Positions 16,207 to 24,958 of a stretch of 34,931 nucleotides of DNA are shown here, piece by piece. A program made the translations under genes and the position numbers. The notes beneath the pieces were generated by a model, which searched no databases, had not been told where the DNA came from, and saw only the letters and a list, made by a program, of their open reading frames with translations. The first letter of the stretch is position 1. Every line of letters begins with the position of its first letter. Source of the DNA: an uncultured Clostridiaceae bacterium (GTDB lineage: Bacteria; Bacillota; Clostridia; TANB77; CAG-508); the NCBI GenBank assembly GCA_947245665.1, contig CAMXOP010000004.1, positions 1 to 34,931 of the forward strand, in the 5' to 3' direction.

Positions 16207-16827
16207 TTACTTATTTATCATTAATTCCATTCCACAGTATTCGCATGCCTTTGCTTCTGTATCATTTATGTGATTTATTCCTCCACAACATTCACATTTT
16301 ACTATACGTTCATGTTTTTTCTTTTCTACTTCTGCTTCAATTTTCTTTTTATATATTATTTTTTTGTTTTTATATTCTATTTCATTGTTGCAAAATCCAA
16401 GTGATACTGCCTTTGATATATATTCTGTTGCTTTTTCCTCAGTTATTTTTAATTCTTTTGCTATTTCTTCTACACTTTCTACTTGCTGAAAATTTATTAA
16501 ATTTTTTATTTTTTCATATATCTTTCCTTCTTTTATATTCTTCATTCCAAAATATATAAAAGCTACTCCTATCGCTAAAAATATTGATACCATTACAATT
16601 GTTAATACTATTTCACCTGTTGGTTCATCTATTTCTGCTGCTGTTCCTATTAATGCGAAAAATATTGAACATACTCCTATTATTATTTTTATTGTTCCAC
16701 TAAATATGAATTTATTTTTTGAGTTATTTCTTAATTTTAAATATAATAACACTAAACCTACTGGCCAGAAAATTATTAATGTTAATATAACTATTGTCCA
16801 TGATTCAGTTAACTTTCTTAATTCCAT
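16207..16827 (-). CDS. Membrane protein with C-terminal zinc ribbon, unknown function
   Basis: The 206-residue protein has three likely membrane segments in its first 100 residues (TIVILTLIIFWPVGLVLLYL; IKIIIGVCSIFFALIG; IVLTIVMVSIFLAIGVAFIY). A winged-helix-like stretch follows (VESVEEIAKELKITEEKATE, then YISKAVSLGF), then a basic helix and a C-terminal CECC...CEYC pair that forms a zinc ribbon. Similar proteins are common and unnamed in Clostridia. I start it at the ATG at 16825-16827 because AGGGGGAG sits at the right distance; a GTG two codons upstream overlaps that site. It is a single gene between two hairpins. Confidence 0.65.
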   Translation of the reverse strand: MELRKLTESWTIVILTLIIFWPVGLVLLYLKLRNNSKNKFIFSGTIKIIIGVCSIFFALIGTAAEIDEPTGEIVLTIVMVSIFLAIGVAFIYFGMKNIKEGKIYEKIKNLINFQQVESVEEIAKELKITEEKATEYISKAVSLGFCNNEIEYKNKKIIYKKKIEAEVEKKKHERIVKCECCGGINHINDTEAKACEYCGMELMINK

Positions 16828-16941
16828 ATTCACTCCCCCTAAATTTATATTATCATATTTTTTATGGCTTTACAATACTAAACTATGCTTATATAAAATA
16901 ATAGTTTGAACCTCCCTATAATACTTAATTCAATCCATTAA

Positions 16942-17007
16942 AAATTTTAAAGAGAACCCTTATTATTAAAGTTTTTCGTTTAATAATAAGGGTTCTCTTT
17001 AAAATTT
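16942..17007 (-). terminator. 29-bp perfect inverted repeat, probable terminator
   Basis: Arms 16942-16970 and 16979-17007 are fully complementary over 29 bp with an 8-nt loop, including AGAGAACCCTTATTATTAAA. The hairpin lies 21 bases past the stop of the SDR gene, and on the minus strand a T-tract follows. It is far longer than needed for termination. Confidence 0.7.
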
Positions 17008-17028
17008 CTAATTTCTTATTTTTATTTC

Positions 17029-17979
17029 TTATTTAAAACAGTTATAGGTCTTTTTCATACCATCAAGTAAAGTGGTATATTTTATACCTAACTCTCTTTC
17101 TGCTCTTTTTCCATTATATATCTCGTTTTCATCTTCAGTAACTGGGAATGGCAAATAAACTTTACCTTTGCTTAATTCTTTTAATATCTCACCTGTAGTT
17201 ATTACTTCATAATTAATCGATTGTTTTATTGCTTCTTCTGTACTTATTGGTTCAAGTATTACTGATACTTCTGAAACTTTACTTAAAGTTTCTACAAAAT
17301 CCTTATAACATATAATTTCATTTGAACATACATTATACTCGTATGATGTAGTTACTTCACATGTTTTAAGTATTGCCTCTACTACATCCTTAACATACAC
17401 CATTTGGAAGTTTGCTTTTGCGTCTTTTGGATACCTTATAGGTATTCCATATGATGCCATTTTTATGAAAATTTCTGCTCTTCTACTATAATCATTTGGT
17501 CCATATATAATAGATGGTCGAATTATCGCATGATCTATTCCTATTCTATCACACTCTTCTGCAAGTTCCTTTTCTAAGCAGATTTTTTTGTATATATAGT
17601 CCCCATTTCTTCCTCCATACCTTTTAGTGGATATTGGTGTATATTCATCTTTTACATATCGTAAATTCTTTTCATAAACATCTACTGTGCTTATAAAAAT
17701 GTATTTGTTTGTTAACGATGATACTCCTTTTATATTATTTAAAATCAACTTAATATCCCCTGGCTCATATGCACAAAAGTCTACTACTACGTCATAGTTC
17801 TCTAATGGAATACTTTGTAAATCGCTTTCATCTCTTCTATCTGCCTTATATTCCTTTACTCCATACCGTAACATTGAATATATCCCTCTGTTAAGAAGAG
17901 TAAGTTCATGTTCTTTACTTGCTATAAGTGTAAATACTCCTCCTAAAAAGTAACTTCCTCCAATTACTAAAATTTTCAT
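17029..17979 (-). CDS. NAD(P)-dependent epimerase/dehydratase family protein (extended SDR)
   Basis: The 316-residue protein has an N-terminal Rossmann fold with GGSYFLGG, close to the extended-SDR GxxGxxG, the adenine-site Asp in ADRRDESDL, IFISTVDVYE, and the catalytic YxxxK as YIYKK. It also has IRPSIIYGPND, which is typical of nucleotide-sugar epimerases. The substrate is unknown; it could act on UDP-sugars. A GGAGG site (AAAGGAGGAA) precedes the ATG. The gene stands alone: the ComEA gene ends 133 bp upstream, and an 11-bp inverted repeat (18061-18087) lies between them. Confidence 0.8.
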   Translation of the reverse strand: MKILVIGGSYFLGGVFTLIASKEHELTLLNRGIYSMLRYGVKEYKADRRDESDLQSIPLENYDVVVDFCAYEPGDIKLILNNIKGVSSLTNKYIFISTVDVYEKNLRYVKDEYTPISTKRYGGRNGDYIYKKICLEKELAEECDRIGIDHAIIRPSIIYGPNDYSRRAEIFIKMASYGIPIRYPKDAKANFQMVYVKDVVEAILKTCEVTTSYEYNVCSNEIICYKDFVETLSKVSEVSVILEPISTEEAIKQSINYEVITTGEILKELSKGKVYLPFPVTEDENEIYNGKRAERELGIKYTTLLDGMKKTYNCFK

Positions 17980-18111
17980 ACTTTTTTCCTCCTTTAAACA
18001 ATTGTTTTTTAGAACCTTTTAATTATTAATGTTACAAGTATACCATGTATCAATACTTTTTTCAATATTATTATACATAATATTGAATATAGGTTTAATA
18101 TTATATAAAAG

Positions 18112-18723
18112 TTACTTTATATATATGTAATTTTTAATATTATTAAACTTAGCTTCTCCTATTCCACTTACATTTTTCAAATCTTCTATTTTTGTAAATT
18201 TTCCATTTTCTTTTCTATATATAATTATTCTACTTGCCATTGCCTCTCCTATTCCTGGAAGCTTTTGCAATTCTTCATTTGTTGCTGTATTTATATTAAT
18301 TCTTAATGTCTGTTTACTATTTGCACTTTGCCTATTTGTATTACTACTTGAAACATATTCTTCCTCTTGTTTATCATTTATACTAGGAACATATAACTTC
18401 ATTCCATCTTCTAATAAATATGCTAAATTGATTTTAGTTAAATCTGCTTGTGGCGTTACTCCTCCAGCCTCTTCTATAGCATTAATTACTCTAGAACCTT
18501 CCTTTAGTTTCACAATTCCTTGGTTTACAACTTGACCAGTAACATGCACAACAATTTCTAGTTTTTCTTCCTCTATAATATTAGTATTATTTATATTTTC
18601 ATTTGAAATTTCTAAATAGGAATAATCATTTTCTTTATTAAAATAAAAATAAATACATACACCTATAACAATTACTCCTATTAATCCACATATTATTAAA
18701 ATTTGTTTATAATTTTTTATTAT
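18112..18723 (-). CDS. comEA: ComEA-like DNA-binding protein (apparent ATA start)
   Basis: The protein has a membrane anchor (ILIICGLIGVIVIGVCIYFY), a linker, a SLBB domain beginning VVHVTGQVVNQGIV, a Ser/Asn-rich stretch and two helix-hairpin-helix motifs (INTATNEELQKLPGIGEAMA and then KNVSGIGEAKFNNIK). This is the standard order of ComEA, which binds incoming DNA in natural transformation. No ATG, GTG or TTG exists in frame before GTG 18549, which would drop the anchor. The frame stays open to 18723, where AGGAGG (18729-18734) stands 5 bases before one ATA and 8 bases before a second (18718-18720). I therefore take ATA as the start. A start mutation is the alternative. The comEC gene is not in the window. 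Confidence 0.75.
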   Translation of the reverse strand: MIKNYKQILIICGLIGVIVIGVCIYFYFNKENDYSYLEISNENINNTNIIEEEKLEIVVHVTGQVVNQGIVKLKEGSRVINAIEEAGGVTPQADLTKINLAYLLEDGMKLYVPSINDKQEEEYVSSSNTNRQSANSKQTLRININTATNEELQKLPGIGEAMASRIIIYRKENGKFTKIEDLKNVSGIGEAKFNNIKNYIYIK

Positions 18724-18783
18724 AAAAACCTCCTTTTTGGTATTGAATTTTCTCCTTTTTTAATATATTATATAAGAACATTT

Positions 18784-18806
18784 AAAAAGAGCACCGTGCC
18801 CATACC
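18784..18806. repeat. REP-like GC-rich hairpin element A
   Basis: GCACCGTGC (18791-18799) is a short palindrome followed by CCAT in an otherwise AT-rich flank. It shares its form with GGACCGTCC at 24890-24898: the outer bases changed as a pair. It lies in the divergent gap between comEA and the carboxypeptidase gene. Confidence 0.45.
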
Positions 18807-18864
18807 TTTACAGTACAAAATTTTAATTGCTAATTTTTTGTATATAATAAAAAGGAGAATTACT

Positions 18865-20163
18865 ATGAAATTTTTTAAAAAATTTATATATTTATCTCTT
18901 ATGTTATTTGTTGTTTCTTTTTCTACAGTAACATTTGCTGATACTAATGATATTACTACATATTCCCCAACTTGCCTTTTAATGGAATCTAAAACTGGTA
19001 ATATAATTTATGAGAAAAATGCATATGAAAAAACTTACCCTGCAAGTACTACTAAAATTATGACAGCTATTCTTACATTGGAACGTTGCAATTTAACAGA
19101 TGTCGCAACTGCAAGCTACGAATCTATATTTACTGTACCTGTTGGATATACTAATGCAAATATTCAAGTTGGAGAAGAACTTACTATAAATCAATTATTA
19201 CATGTACTTTTAATACATTCTGCTAATGAAGCTGCTAACATTTTGGCTGAGCACATTGCTGGTAGTGTAGAAAGTTTTGCTACTATGATGAATGCTAAAG
19301 CAACTGAATTGGGTTGTTTAAATACTAATTTTGTTAACCCTAATGGAGTTCATGATGAAAATCACTATTCTACAGCATATGATTTAGCTTTAATGGGTCG
19401 TTATGCTATGCAAAATGAAACTTTTAGGGAAATTGTTGGAACTACTATTTATACACTTCCTGCTAGCAATAAGTATGATAAAAATGATAGGGTATTTGGT
19501 ACTACTAATACTTTATTAAAAAAAGACACTTCTGATAGAGTTGATAATTATTATTATGAATATACTACAGGAATAAAAACTGGTTATACTAACGCTGCTA
19601 AGAATTGTATTGTTGCAAGTAGTAAAAAAGATGATGTTGAATATATTGTTGTAATTTTAGGCGCTGGAACTACTGAAAATGGTCTTTCTGCTAGAAATTT
19701 AGATTGTAAAACTTTATTTAATTATGCTTTTGATAATTATACTGTTAAAACTTTAAATGAAGCTAATTCTATTTTGAAAACTACAAAAGTTTTTAAAGCA
19801 AGTGGATCTACAAAAAATTTGGATGTTATTGTTGAAGATGAAATTTGTGCATTAGTAAAAAAAGACTTTGATTCTACAAGTATAACACCAAAAGTTGAAA
19901 TCGAACCTAATTTAGAGGCTCCCATTGCTAAAAATACTGCTATTGGAAAAATAACATATAGTATTGATGGAAATGAGTACTCATCTATCCTTTTAGCTGG
20001 TAGTGATGTTATCCCAAGTAATGGTTTTACTACATTTTTGACTATCTGTTCTATACTTTTGGCATTGTTTTTATTAAATAAATTATTAAGTTCTAACAAG
20101 AAAAAAAGAAGACGAAATAATAGAAAAAAGTATAAAAGGAAAAATAATTATTTATATAGATAA
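18865..20163 (+). CDS. D-alanyl-D-alanine carboxypeptidase (PBP5/DacF family, S11)
   Basis: The 432-residue exported enzyme trims the terminal D-Ala from peptidoglycan stem peptides. A signal peptide covers about residues 1-25 (cut after TFA). The three active-site motifs are present: Ser61-x-x-Lys64 in ASTTKIM, Ser119-Ala-Asn121 in HSANEA and Lys238-Thr-Gly240. A C-terminal membrane helix (FLTICSILLALFLL) and a Lys/Arg-rich tail replace the usual amphipathic anchor. I start at 18865, where AAAGGAG lies 6 bases before the ATG; the frame is open further upstream but has no comparable site. It is the only large plus-strand gene in this part of the window and converges on the LCP gene. Confidence 0.92.
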   Translation: MKFFKKFIYLSLMLFVVSFSTVTFADTNDITTYSPTCLLMESKTGNIIYEKNAYEKTYPASTTKIMTAILTLERCNLTDVATASYESIFTVPVGYTNANIQVGEELTINQLLHVLLIHSANEAANILAEHIAGSVESFATMMNAKATELGCLNTNFVNPNGVHDENHYSTAYDLALMGRYAMQNETFREIVGTTIYTLPASNKYDKNDRVFGTTNTLLKKDTSDRVDNYYYEYTTGIKTGYTNAAKNCIVASSKKDDVEYIVVILGAGTTENGLSARNLDCKTLFNYAFDNYTVKTLNEANSILKTTKVFKASGSTKNLDVIVEDEICALVKKDFDSTSITPKVEIEPNLEAPIAKNTAIGKITYSIDGNEYSSILLAGSDVIPSNGFTTFLTICSILLALFLLNKLLSSNKKKRRRNNRKKYKRKNNYLYR

Positions 20164-20191
20164 AATATTGTAATTTTACATATAAAAACTT

Positions 20192-20228
20192 AAAATGAGG
20201 GCAACTTTAATAAAATTGCCCCCATTTT
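20192..20228. terminator. Bidirectional terminator between the carboxypeptidase and LCP genes
   Basis: AAAATGAGGGCAA (20192-20204) pairs with TTGCCCCCATTTT (20216-20228) with one mismatch, and T6 follows on the plus strand. The two genes converge here, so both can use it. Confidence 0.85.
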
Positions 20229-21578
20229 TTATTTATAATCTTTCCCTATTATTATTGTAAAATCTACATTTGAGTTATTAGAGTTACTGTTTACTTTTTG
20301 TATATTTAATATATCTTTCAAATCTTCTTCTACTATTTTAGATTGCATAGTTCTATTTATTATTAAACTACTAGAAGCTGAATTTGTATTTCCTGTTTTT
20401 GTTATTGTATACCCTTTTTCTGTAAGTTTTTTCTTTACTTTATCTAATATACTATCTGAATTTGTTCCATTCAATAGTTCTATTTTTATTTCATCAGTAA
20501 CTTCATTTTCTTCAACAATATTTGTATTTTCTATTGTATTTGTATTTTGTTCTTGTATTTGTATATCTGTAAATAAATCATCTACTACTTTCTTTGTTTC
20601 TTTTTTATCAGCTATATATATCCAAATTCCATTACATTTCTCTGATACTCCTGGTACCATTCCAGATTTAATATTTTCCATATTAAATTTAAATGCATAT
20701 GGAATATAATATTTTATTGTTTCTAAACTTAAATCTGTTCTTATATTATTAAATGCAATATCTAATAAGTCTAATACTTTTGTTACATTTTCAAATTTTA
20801 TTAATTGTTTTAATGTTACTTGTATAAATTCCCTTTGCGTTCTCATTCTTCCCAAGTCATTATCACCATATTCTACTGGGTAGCTTGTACCGTCTTGATT
20901 ATGTCTAAAACGCAATAGTTGTTCTGCTTTATCACCATCTATTAACTGTTCTCCAGCTTTTAAATGAATATGTAAATTTTGGTTATAATCATCATAATCC
21001 ATATCTATTGGTACATTAAATTTGACTCCACCTATTGCATCTACTATTTGTATTATAGCATCTGTATCTATCAATATATAATTGTCGATATTAATACCTA
21101 TTAGTTCTTCTACTCTTTCTACTGTTTCTGGTATATTAGTACCATTTCTATATACTGAATTCATTTTGTAACTTGCTAAATAATTTGCTGATGCTGTATT
21201 TCTATCTCTTTTTCCTACATATGTATCTCTTGGAATTGATAATAATGATGCCTGCCCAGTTTGAGGATTATAAGATGCTACCATTATACTATCTGTTAAT
21301 TTGTAATCATCTTCATAGCCACTTTCTCCTAATATCAAAATATTAATTCTTCCAATATTTTTTAATTTTTGTGGATCTATTCCTAATGCTGTTGCAGATA
21401 GTGGATCATATTCCATTTTTTCATTTCCAGCAACATGTTTAAAATAGTTTATTCCAAACCAAACTGCATAACCTATTATAGTAACTAATATAATAAATAA
21501 TAATATTCTAAAAAATACTTTTATTTTACTTTTCTTTTTTCTCTTTTTTTTATCTTTTGATTTAGTATCTTCTTTCAA
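20229..21578 (-). CDS. LytR-CpsA-Psr (LCP) family cell-wall glycopolymer ligase
   Basis: The 449-residue protein has a Lys-rich cytoplasmic start, one membrane helix (about 23-46), and an LCP domain with NILILGESG, DSIMVASYNPQTGQASLLSI, PRDTYV, and RFRHNQDGTSYPVEYGDNDL then GRMRTQREF. The conserved Asp/Arg residues that bind the polyprenyl phosphate are visible. The C-terminal 100 residues (IKIELLNGTNSDSILDKVKK onwards) are a LytR_C domain. Enzymes of this family attach teichoic acid or capsule polymers to peptidoglycan outside the membrane. It starts at TTG (21576-21578) with GGGAG upstream; no ATG is in frame near it. The last part is rich in Asn and Ser. Confidence 0.92.
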   Translation of the reverse strand: MKEDTKSKDKKKRKKKSKIKVFFRILLFIILVTIIGYAVWFGINYFKHVAGNEKMEYDPLSATALGIDPQKLKNIGRINILILGESGYEDDYKLTDSIMVASYNPQTGQASLLSIPRDTYVGKRDRNTASANYLASYKMNSVYRNGTNIPETVERVEELIGINIDNYILIDTDAIIQIVDAIGGVKFNVPIDMDYDDYNQNLHIHLKAGEQLIDGDKAEQLLRFRHNQDGTSYPVEYGDNDLGRMRTQREFIQVTLKQLIKFENVTKVLDLLDIAFNNIRTDLSLETIKYYIPYAFKFNMENIKSGMVPGVSEKCNGIWIYIADKKETKKVVDDLFTDIQIQEQNTNTIENTNIVEENEVTDEIKIELLNGTNSDSILDKVKKKLTEKGYTITKTGNTNSASSSLIINRTMQSKIVEEDLKDILNIQKVNSNSNNSNVDFTIIIGKDYK

Positions 21579-21664
21579 TTACTTTCACTCCCAATTTTCA
21601 TTTACGTGATATGAGTATAACAAATTTAATAATTTTTTTCAATATTTTTGATAAAATTCAAGAA

Positions 21665-21699
21665 AAAGTCACAATTAGTAATTTTCTAATTGTAACTTT
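21665..21699 (-). terminator. Terminator of the DUF5711-cvpA transcript
   Basis: AAAGTCACAATTAG (21665-21678) pairs with CTAATTGTAACTTT (21686-21699) with one mismatch. On the minus strand T5 follows. It lies 7 bases past the cvpA stop. Confidence 0.8.
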
Positions 21700-21705
21700 T
21701 TATAT

Positions 21706-22362
21706 TTAGAATATTATACTTAATAATATGTTATTATTGTAAAATACGCTTCCTACAATTGATTTATTAATTGCGGTAATTAGTCCAGATCCTTCAATCA
21801 TTGGGCTTATAAATGAAATTATTGCAAATATTATAAATATTATTATTAGTGATTCTAATAAACCATATATAATTCCGCCTGCTTTATCGAATTGTTTTAT
21901 TATTGGTAAGTCTGTTACCATTGAAGATATTGCACTTACAAATATTAATGCAATTCTTGCTATTATGAATAATGCAATAGCTACTCCTACATTGACAATT
22001 GTTTTTGAAACTTGTTCTGCCACTGTATTCACTACTGTCATTTTTGTTTCATTTACTGAAGTTTCTATTTCTTCATTTATATGATTTACTATTGATTGTG
22101 GTAAACTACTATTTTGGTTTACTTTTCCATCTTCTGAAACATCATTTTGAACAAGCTCTACTATTGAATTTTTAATGTTATCGTCTATTTTTGTGTTGTT
22201 TATTACTAAGCCACTTATTGGTTTAAATAATACAACAGCTACAATTATTGCTATTACAAATGATAATATTTTTATTACACATTTTGTTAAACCTTTCTTG
22301 TATCCTAAGATTACACAAAGTGCTATTAGCCCTATAATTATTAAATCTACTATTAATGACAT
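21706..22362 (-). CDS. CvpA family membrane protein
   Basis: The 218-residue protein has four likely membrane segments: the start VDLIIIGLIALCVILGYKKG, then VIKILSFVIAIIVAVVLF, IVNVGVAIALFIIARIALIF and GLLESLIIIFIIFAIISFI. The GYKKGL after the first helix is typical of CvpA, first linked to colicin V production; its molecular role is unsettled. A long extracytoplasmic loop (residues 55-125) is polar. AAGGAGG precedes the ATG. It starts 16 bases after the DUF5711-like gene and shares a terminator with it. Confidence 0.85.
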   Translation of the reverse strand: MSLIVDLIIIGLIALCVILGYKKGLTKCVIKILSFVIAIIVAVVLFKPISGLVINNTKIDDNIKNSIVELVQNDVSEDGKVNQNSSLPQSIVNHINEEIETSVNETKMTVVNTVAEQVSKTIVNVGVAIALFIIARIALIFVSAISSMVTDLPIIKQFDKAGGIIYGLLESLIIIFIIFAIISFISPMIEGSGLITAINKSIVGSVFYNNNILLSIIF

Positions 22363-22378
22363 ATTATATCCTCCTTAT

Positions 22379-23566
22379 TTATATATTTACTATTTCTATT
22401 TTATTTCTATATACAATTCCAGCAAAATTGTTAGCTATTACTATTCTTTTTATTTCTTGACTTGAAATATACTTTTTAATTAGCCATCCATTAGTACTTA
22501 TAAAATGTACTTCTGAACCTAAATTTATTGCTATAGAATCATTATAACTATATATTTCTTTTGCTGCCGCATTAAAACTATATATACTAGTCTTTTTGTT
22601 TCCAGAATTTATTATTTCTACACTAGTCTGTGTATTTAATAATGCTGATTTTTCTACAATTCTAAATATATGATTTGATAACTCTATATCTCCAAAACTT
22701 ATCTTTTTATCTTGTTCTACAAGATTTACTATTTTTTCATTTGTATCGTTTTTTATTATATATATTCCATCATCATACATACATATTAATCTATTTGACT
22801 CTTGATATTTTATATTTGTTATTAATTTTCCATTTGGTTCTTGATATGTATATATTATTGAACCTTCTTCACCTGTTTTTGCTTTTTGAATAGATATTAT
22901 TTTTACTATAGATTGTACTAAAGTTCCACTTGTGTTAATTTCTGAAAATGCTAGATATTGATTATCTAATGAAATATCTACATCCATTGCTATAGTAGTA
23001 CCTAAAAATGTTTTGAATAGTTGATTACCTGAAGTATCAAAAGTTTGAATTACTGATTTATGCGTTGTTCCTGATAACACAACTGCTACATACCCATTTC
23101 TATTTACTGTGATTTTATCTATATTTCCTTCTAAATCTTTTTGCCATATTATTTCATTTCCAGATATTAAATATATTTTACTTTGATCCTTTTCAGCTAT
23201 TAATAAAAATTTGCCATTTGTTTTTACTACAGGTGTAGTTATTTCTACAGTTAGTTCTCCTTCTAACTTTCCTGACGAATTATAATTTTTTAAATAGTGA
23301 TTACTTAATACTGATATGTATTTATCATATGCATAAACATTGTTATTATAATCTTCTTCTAATGCAATTGAATTTGTAGTATCTTCTATTACATTTTTCA
23401 TTAGTACATATTTGTCTAGCATATCTCTAAATGGCCTATTTACACAATATGCTATAAAAGTTATAACCCCTATTACTACTATTAATACTGTTATATAAAT
23501 TATAGTGATTATCTTTTTGTTTATTTTTCTTTCATTTTTTCCATCATCTATTCCAATTATTTTCAT
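22379..23566 (-). CDS. DUF5711-like membrane-anchored beta-propeller protein
   Basis: The 395-residue protein has one membrane helix near the N-terminus (IITIIYITVLIVVIGVITFI) and an outer domain made of repeated beta strands with propeller-like turns (NGKFLLIAEKDQSKIYLI; NRNGYVAVVLSGTTHKSVIQ; LDNQYLAFSEINTSGTLVQS). This resembles the clostridial DUF5711 family, whose function is unknown to me. TAGGAG precedes the ATG. It sits 16 bp ahead of cvpA, an order often seen in Clostridia, which suggests a shared envelope role. About 200 bp without a gene separate it from the next gene. Confidence 0.65.
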   Translation of the reverse strand: MKIIGIDDGKNERKINKKIITIIYITVLIVVIGVITFIAYCVNRPFRDMLDKYVLMKNVIEDTTNSIALEEDYNNNVYAYDKYISVLSNHYLKNYNSSGKLEGELTVEITTPVVKTNGKFLLIAEKDQSKIYLISGNEIIWQKDLEGNIDKITVNRNGYVAVVLSGTTHKSVIQTFDTSGNQLFKTFLGTTIAMDVDISLDNQYLAFSEINTSGTLVQSIVKIISIQKAKTGEEGSIIYTYQEPNGKLITNIKYQESNRLICMYDDGIYIIKNDTNEKIVNLVEQDKKISFGDIELSNHIFRIVEKSALLNTQTSVEIINSGNKKTSIYSFNAAAKEIYSYNDSIAINLGSEVHFISTNGWLIKKYISSQEIKRIVIANNFAGIVYRNKIEIVNI

Positions 23567-23764
23567 TCAAAACTCCTAAAATTGATATAAAATATTTATA
23601 TATAATTTATATCAGTTTTAATAGTTTTTTTCAAGCACTTTTTTAAATTTGTGTCAATGAGTATAGAGCTCTGTTATAATTTACATCTAAAAAATATTTT
23701 TATAATTTAAATATAATTCTAATTACTTTAAACCTATAAATAGGAATATTAATTTTTATATTCT

Positions 23765-24787
23765 CTATTTATAACTTTTTTTCATTAGTAGAAAAATTTG
23801 CATAAGTCCTAATATTCCAAATAATGGATATAATGACTCTACTAAATTTGAAAAACCTATATTAGAAACTCCTATCCCTGTTATACATATAATTATTAAA
23901 ATAATATTATAGCTTTTTGTACTTTTACTTACATTTTGTAAAAAACTATATCCAGCTGAAATAGCAGATGTGAATATAGAAGCAATTATAACAAACGCAT
24001 ATATATATTTAAAGATATTCCCAAACTGTAGTGTTATTTCTATTAATGGCATTTCTAGCTCAGATACGAAGAACTCTCCTCTTAATAGTAAACCATAAAT
24101 AATAAAGGCCAATACTATTATAATTATACTTCCTATTATAGATATTTTTATTATACTTTTTTTACTATCAATATAATTTCTTACACTTGTTAATACAGGT
24201 ATTAACAATATACTATTATAACTTGCATATAATACACTACTAACTAGCCACCCACTTTGTTTTATATTAATTAATGTATCTGTATTTTTGTTATATATAT
24301 ATGGAATATTTTTCATTCCTAAATATAATATTAATAACACTAAAAATGGCACTAGTATTTCATTGGCTTTTATTACTCCTTGTATACTTCTTTTAAAAAT
24401 AATATAGCAAATTATTATAAATATTATACTTGAAATATATGTTGGTATTTTGTATGTTTGATTTATATATGCACTAAAACCTGCTATCATTATATAAAAT
24501 GAAATAAGTAAAAATGAGTTTACTATTATATTTATAATTTTATTTAATTTTGCATGTTTCCAATTTATTCTTTCTAGTAATTTGTTATATGTATTTATTT
24601 CATAAGTTTTTGTGAGTTCTAGTACTCTATAAATTATCACTCCTGTTAAAATACTGGTCAAAATTATTCCTATTTTTCCATGTTCACCATATCTACCAAA
24701 AAAAATATATATTTCTCTTCCAGATGCAAACCCAGCACCTATTAAAGTTCCAACAATTACAAAAATAATCTTTAAAATATTTTTCAA
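23765..24787 (-). CDS. YkvI-family membrane protein (transporter-like)
   Basis: The 340-residue protein is nearly all membrane helices, about ten. It has the family's N-terminal IVGTLIGAGFASGREIYIFF motif, which resembles the unwound first helix of LeuT-fold transporters (APC superfamily, like spore germination permeases). The substrate is unknown. Translation starts at TTG (24785-24787) with AAGGAG upstream. The gene is single; imperfect inverted repeats overlap its 3' end (about 23743-23776) and may form the terminator. Confidence 0.8.
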   Translation of the reverse strand: MKNILKIIFVIVGTLIGAGFASGREIYIFFGRYGEHGKIGIILTSILTGVIIYRVLELTKTYEINTYNKLLERINWKHAKLNKIINIIVNSFLLISFYIMIAGFSAYINQTYKIPTYISSIIFIIICYIIFKRSIQGVIKANEILVPFLVLLILYLGMKNIPYIYNKNTDTLINIKQSGWLVSSVLYASYNSILLIPVLTSVRNYIDSKKSIIKISIIGSIIIIVLAFIIYGLLLRGEFFVSELEMPLIEITLQFGNIFKYIYAFVIIASIFTSAISAGYSFLQNVSKSTKSYNIILIIICITGIGVSNIGFSNLVESLYPLFGILGLMQIFLLMKKSYK

Positions 24788-24861
24788 CTGTTTCTCCTTT
24801 CTAAACTCTTGAACTTATGCTATTCATAAAAAATTGTTTCAAGAAAAAAGATAACTACTAA

Positions 24862-24908
24862 TTCTCAAAAGTGACAGATACGCCAAAAAGGACCGTCCCC
24901 AATGAGAA
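24862..24908. repeat. REP-like GC-rich hairpin element B
   Basis: A 47-bp element is bounded by TTCTCA (24862-24867) and its complement TGAGAA (24903-24908). It contains GGACCGTCC (24890-24898) followed by CCA. On the minus strand it reads TTGGGGACGGTCCTTTTTGG, a form I know from short repeats scattered in many Clostridia and linked to RAYT-type transposases. It lies between the YkvI and GldG genes. Confidence 0.55.
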
Positions 24909-24917
24909 AAATAAAAA

Positions 24918-24945
24918 AACCTCTCATCTAAATTTATGAGAGGTT
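24918..24945 (-). terminator. Terminator of the ABC transporter operon
   Basis: AACCTCTCAT (24918-24927) pairs perfectly with ATGAGAGGTT (24936-24945), and a T7 run follows on the minus strand. It lies 14 bases beyond the GldG-like gene's stop. Confidence 0.9.
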
Positions 24946-24958
24946 CTTTATTTTTATT

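Noticed and set aside
18061-18087. 11-bp inverted repeat after comEA as terminator
   Set aside because: The bases beyond it on the minus strand are A-rich, not T-rich, so termination is doubtful and no other role is visible.
18703-18864. Longer N-terminus for the D-Ala-D-Ala carboxypeptidase
   Set aside because: The signal peptide and AAAGGAG site point to the ATG at 18865; the extension overlaps comEA and element A.
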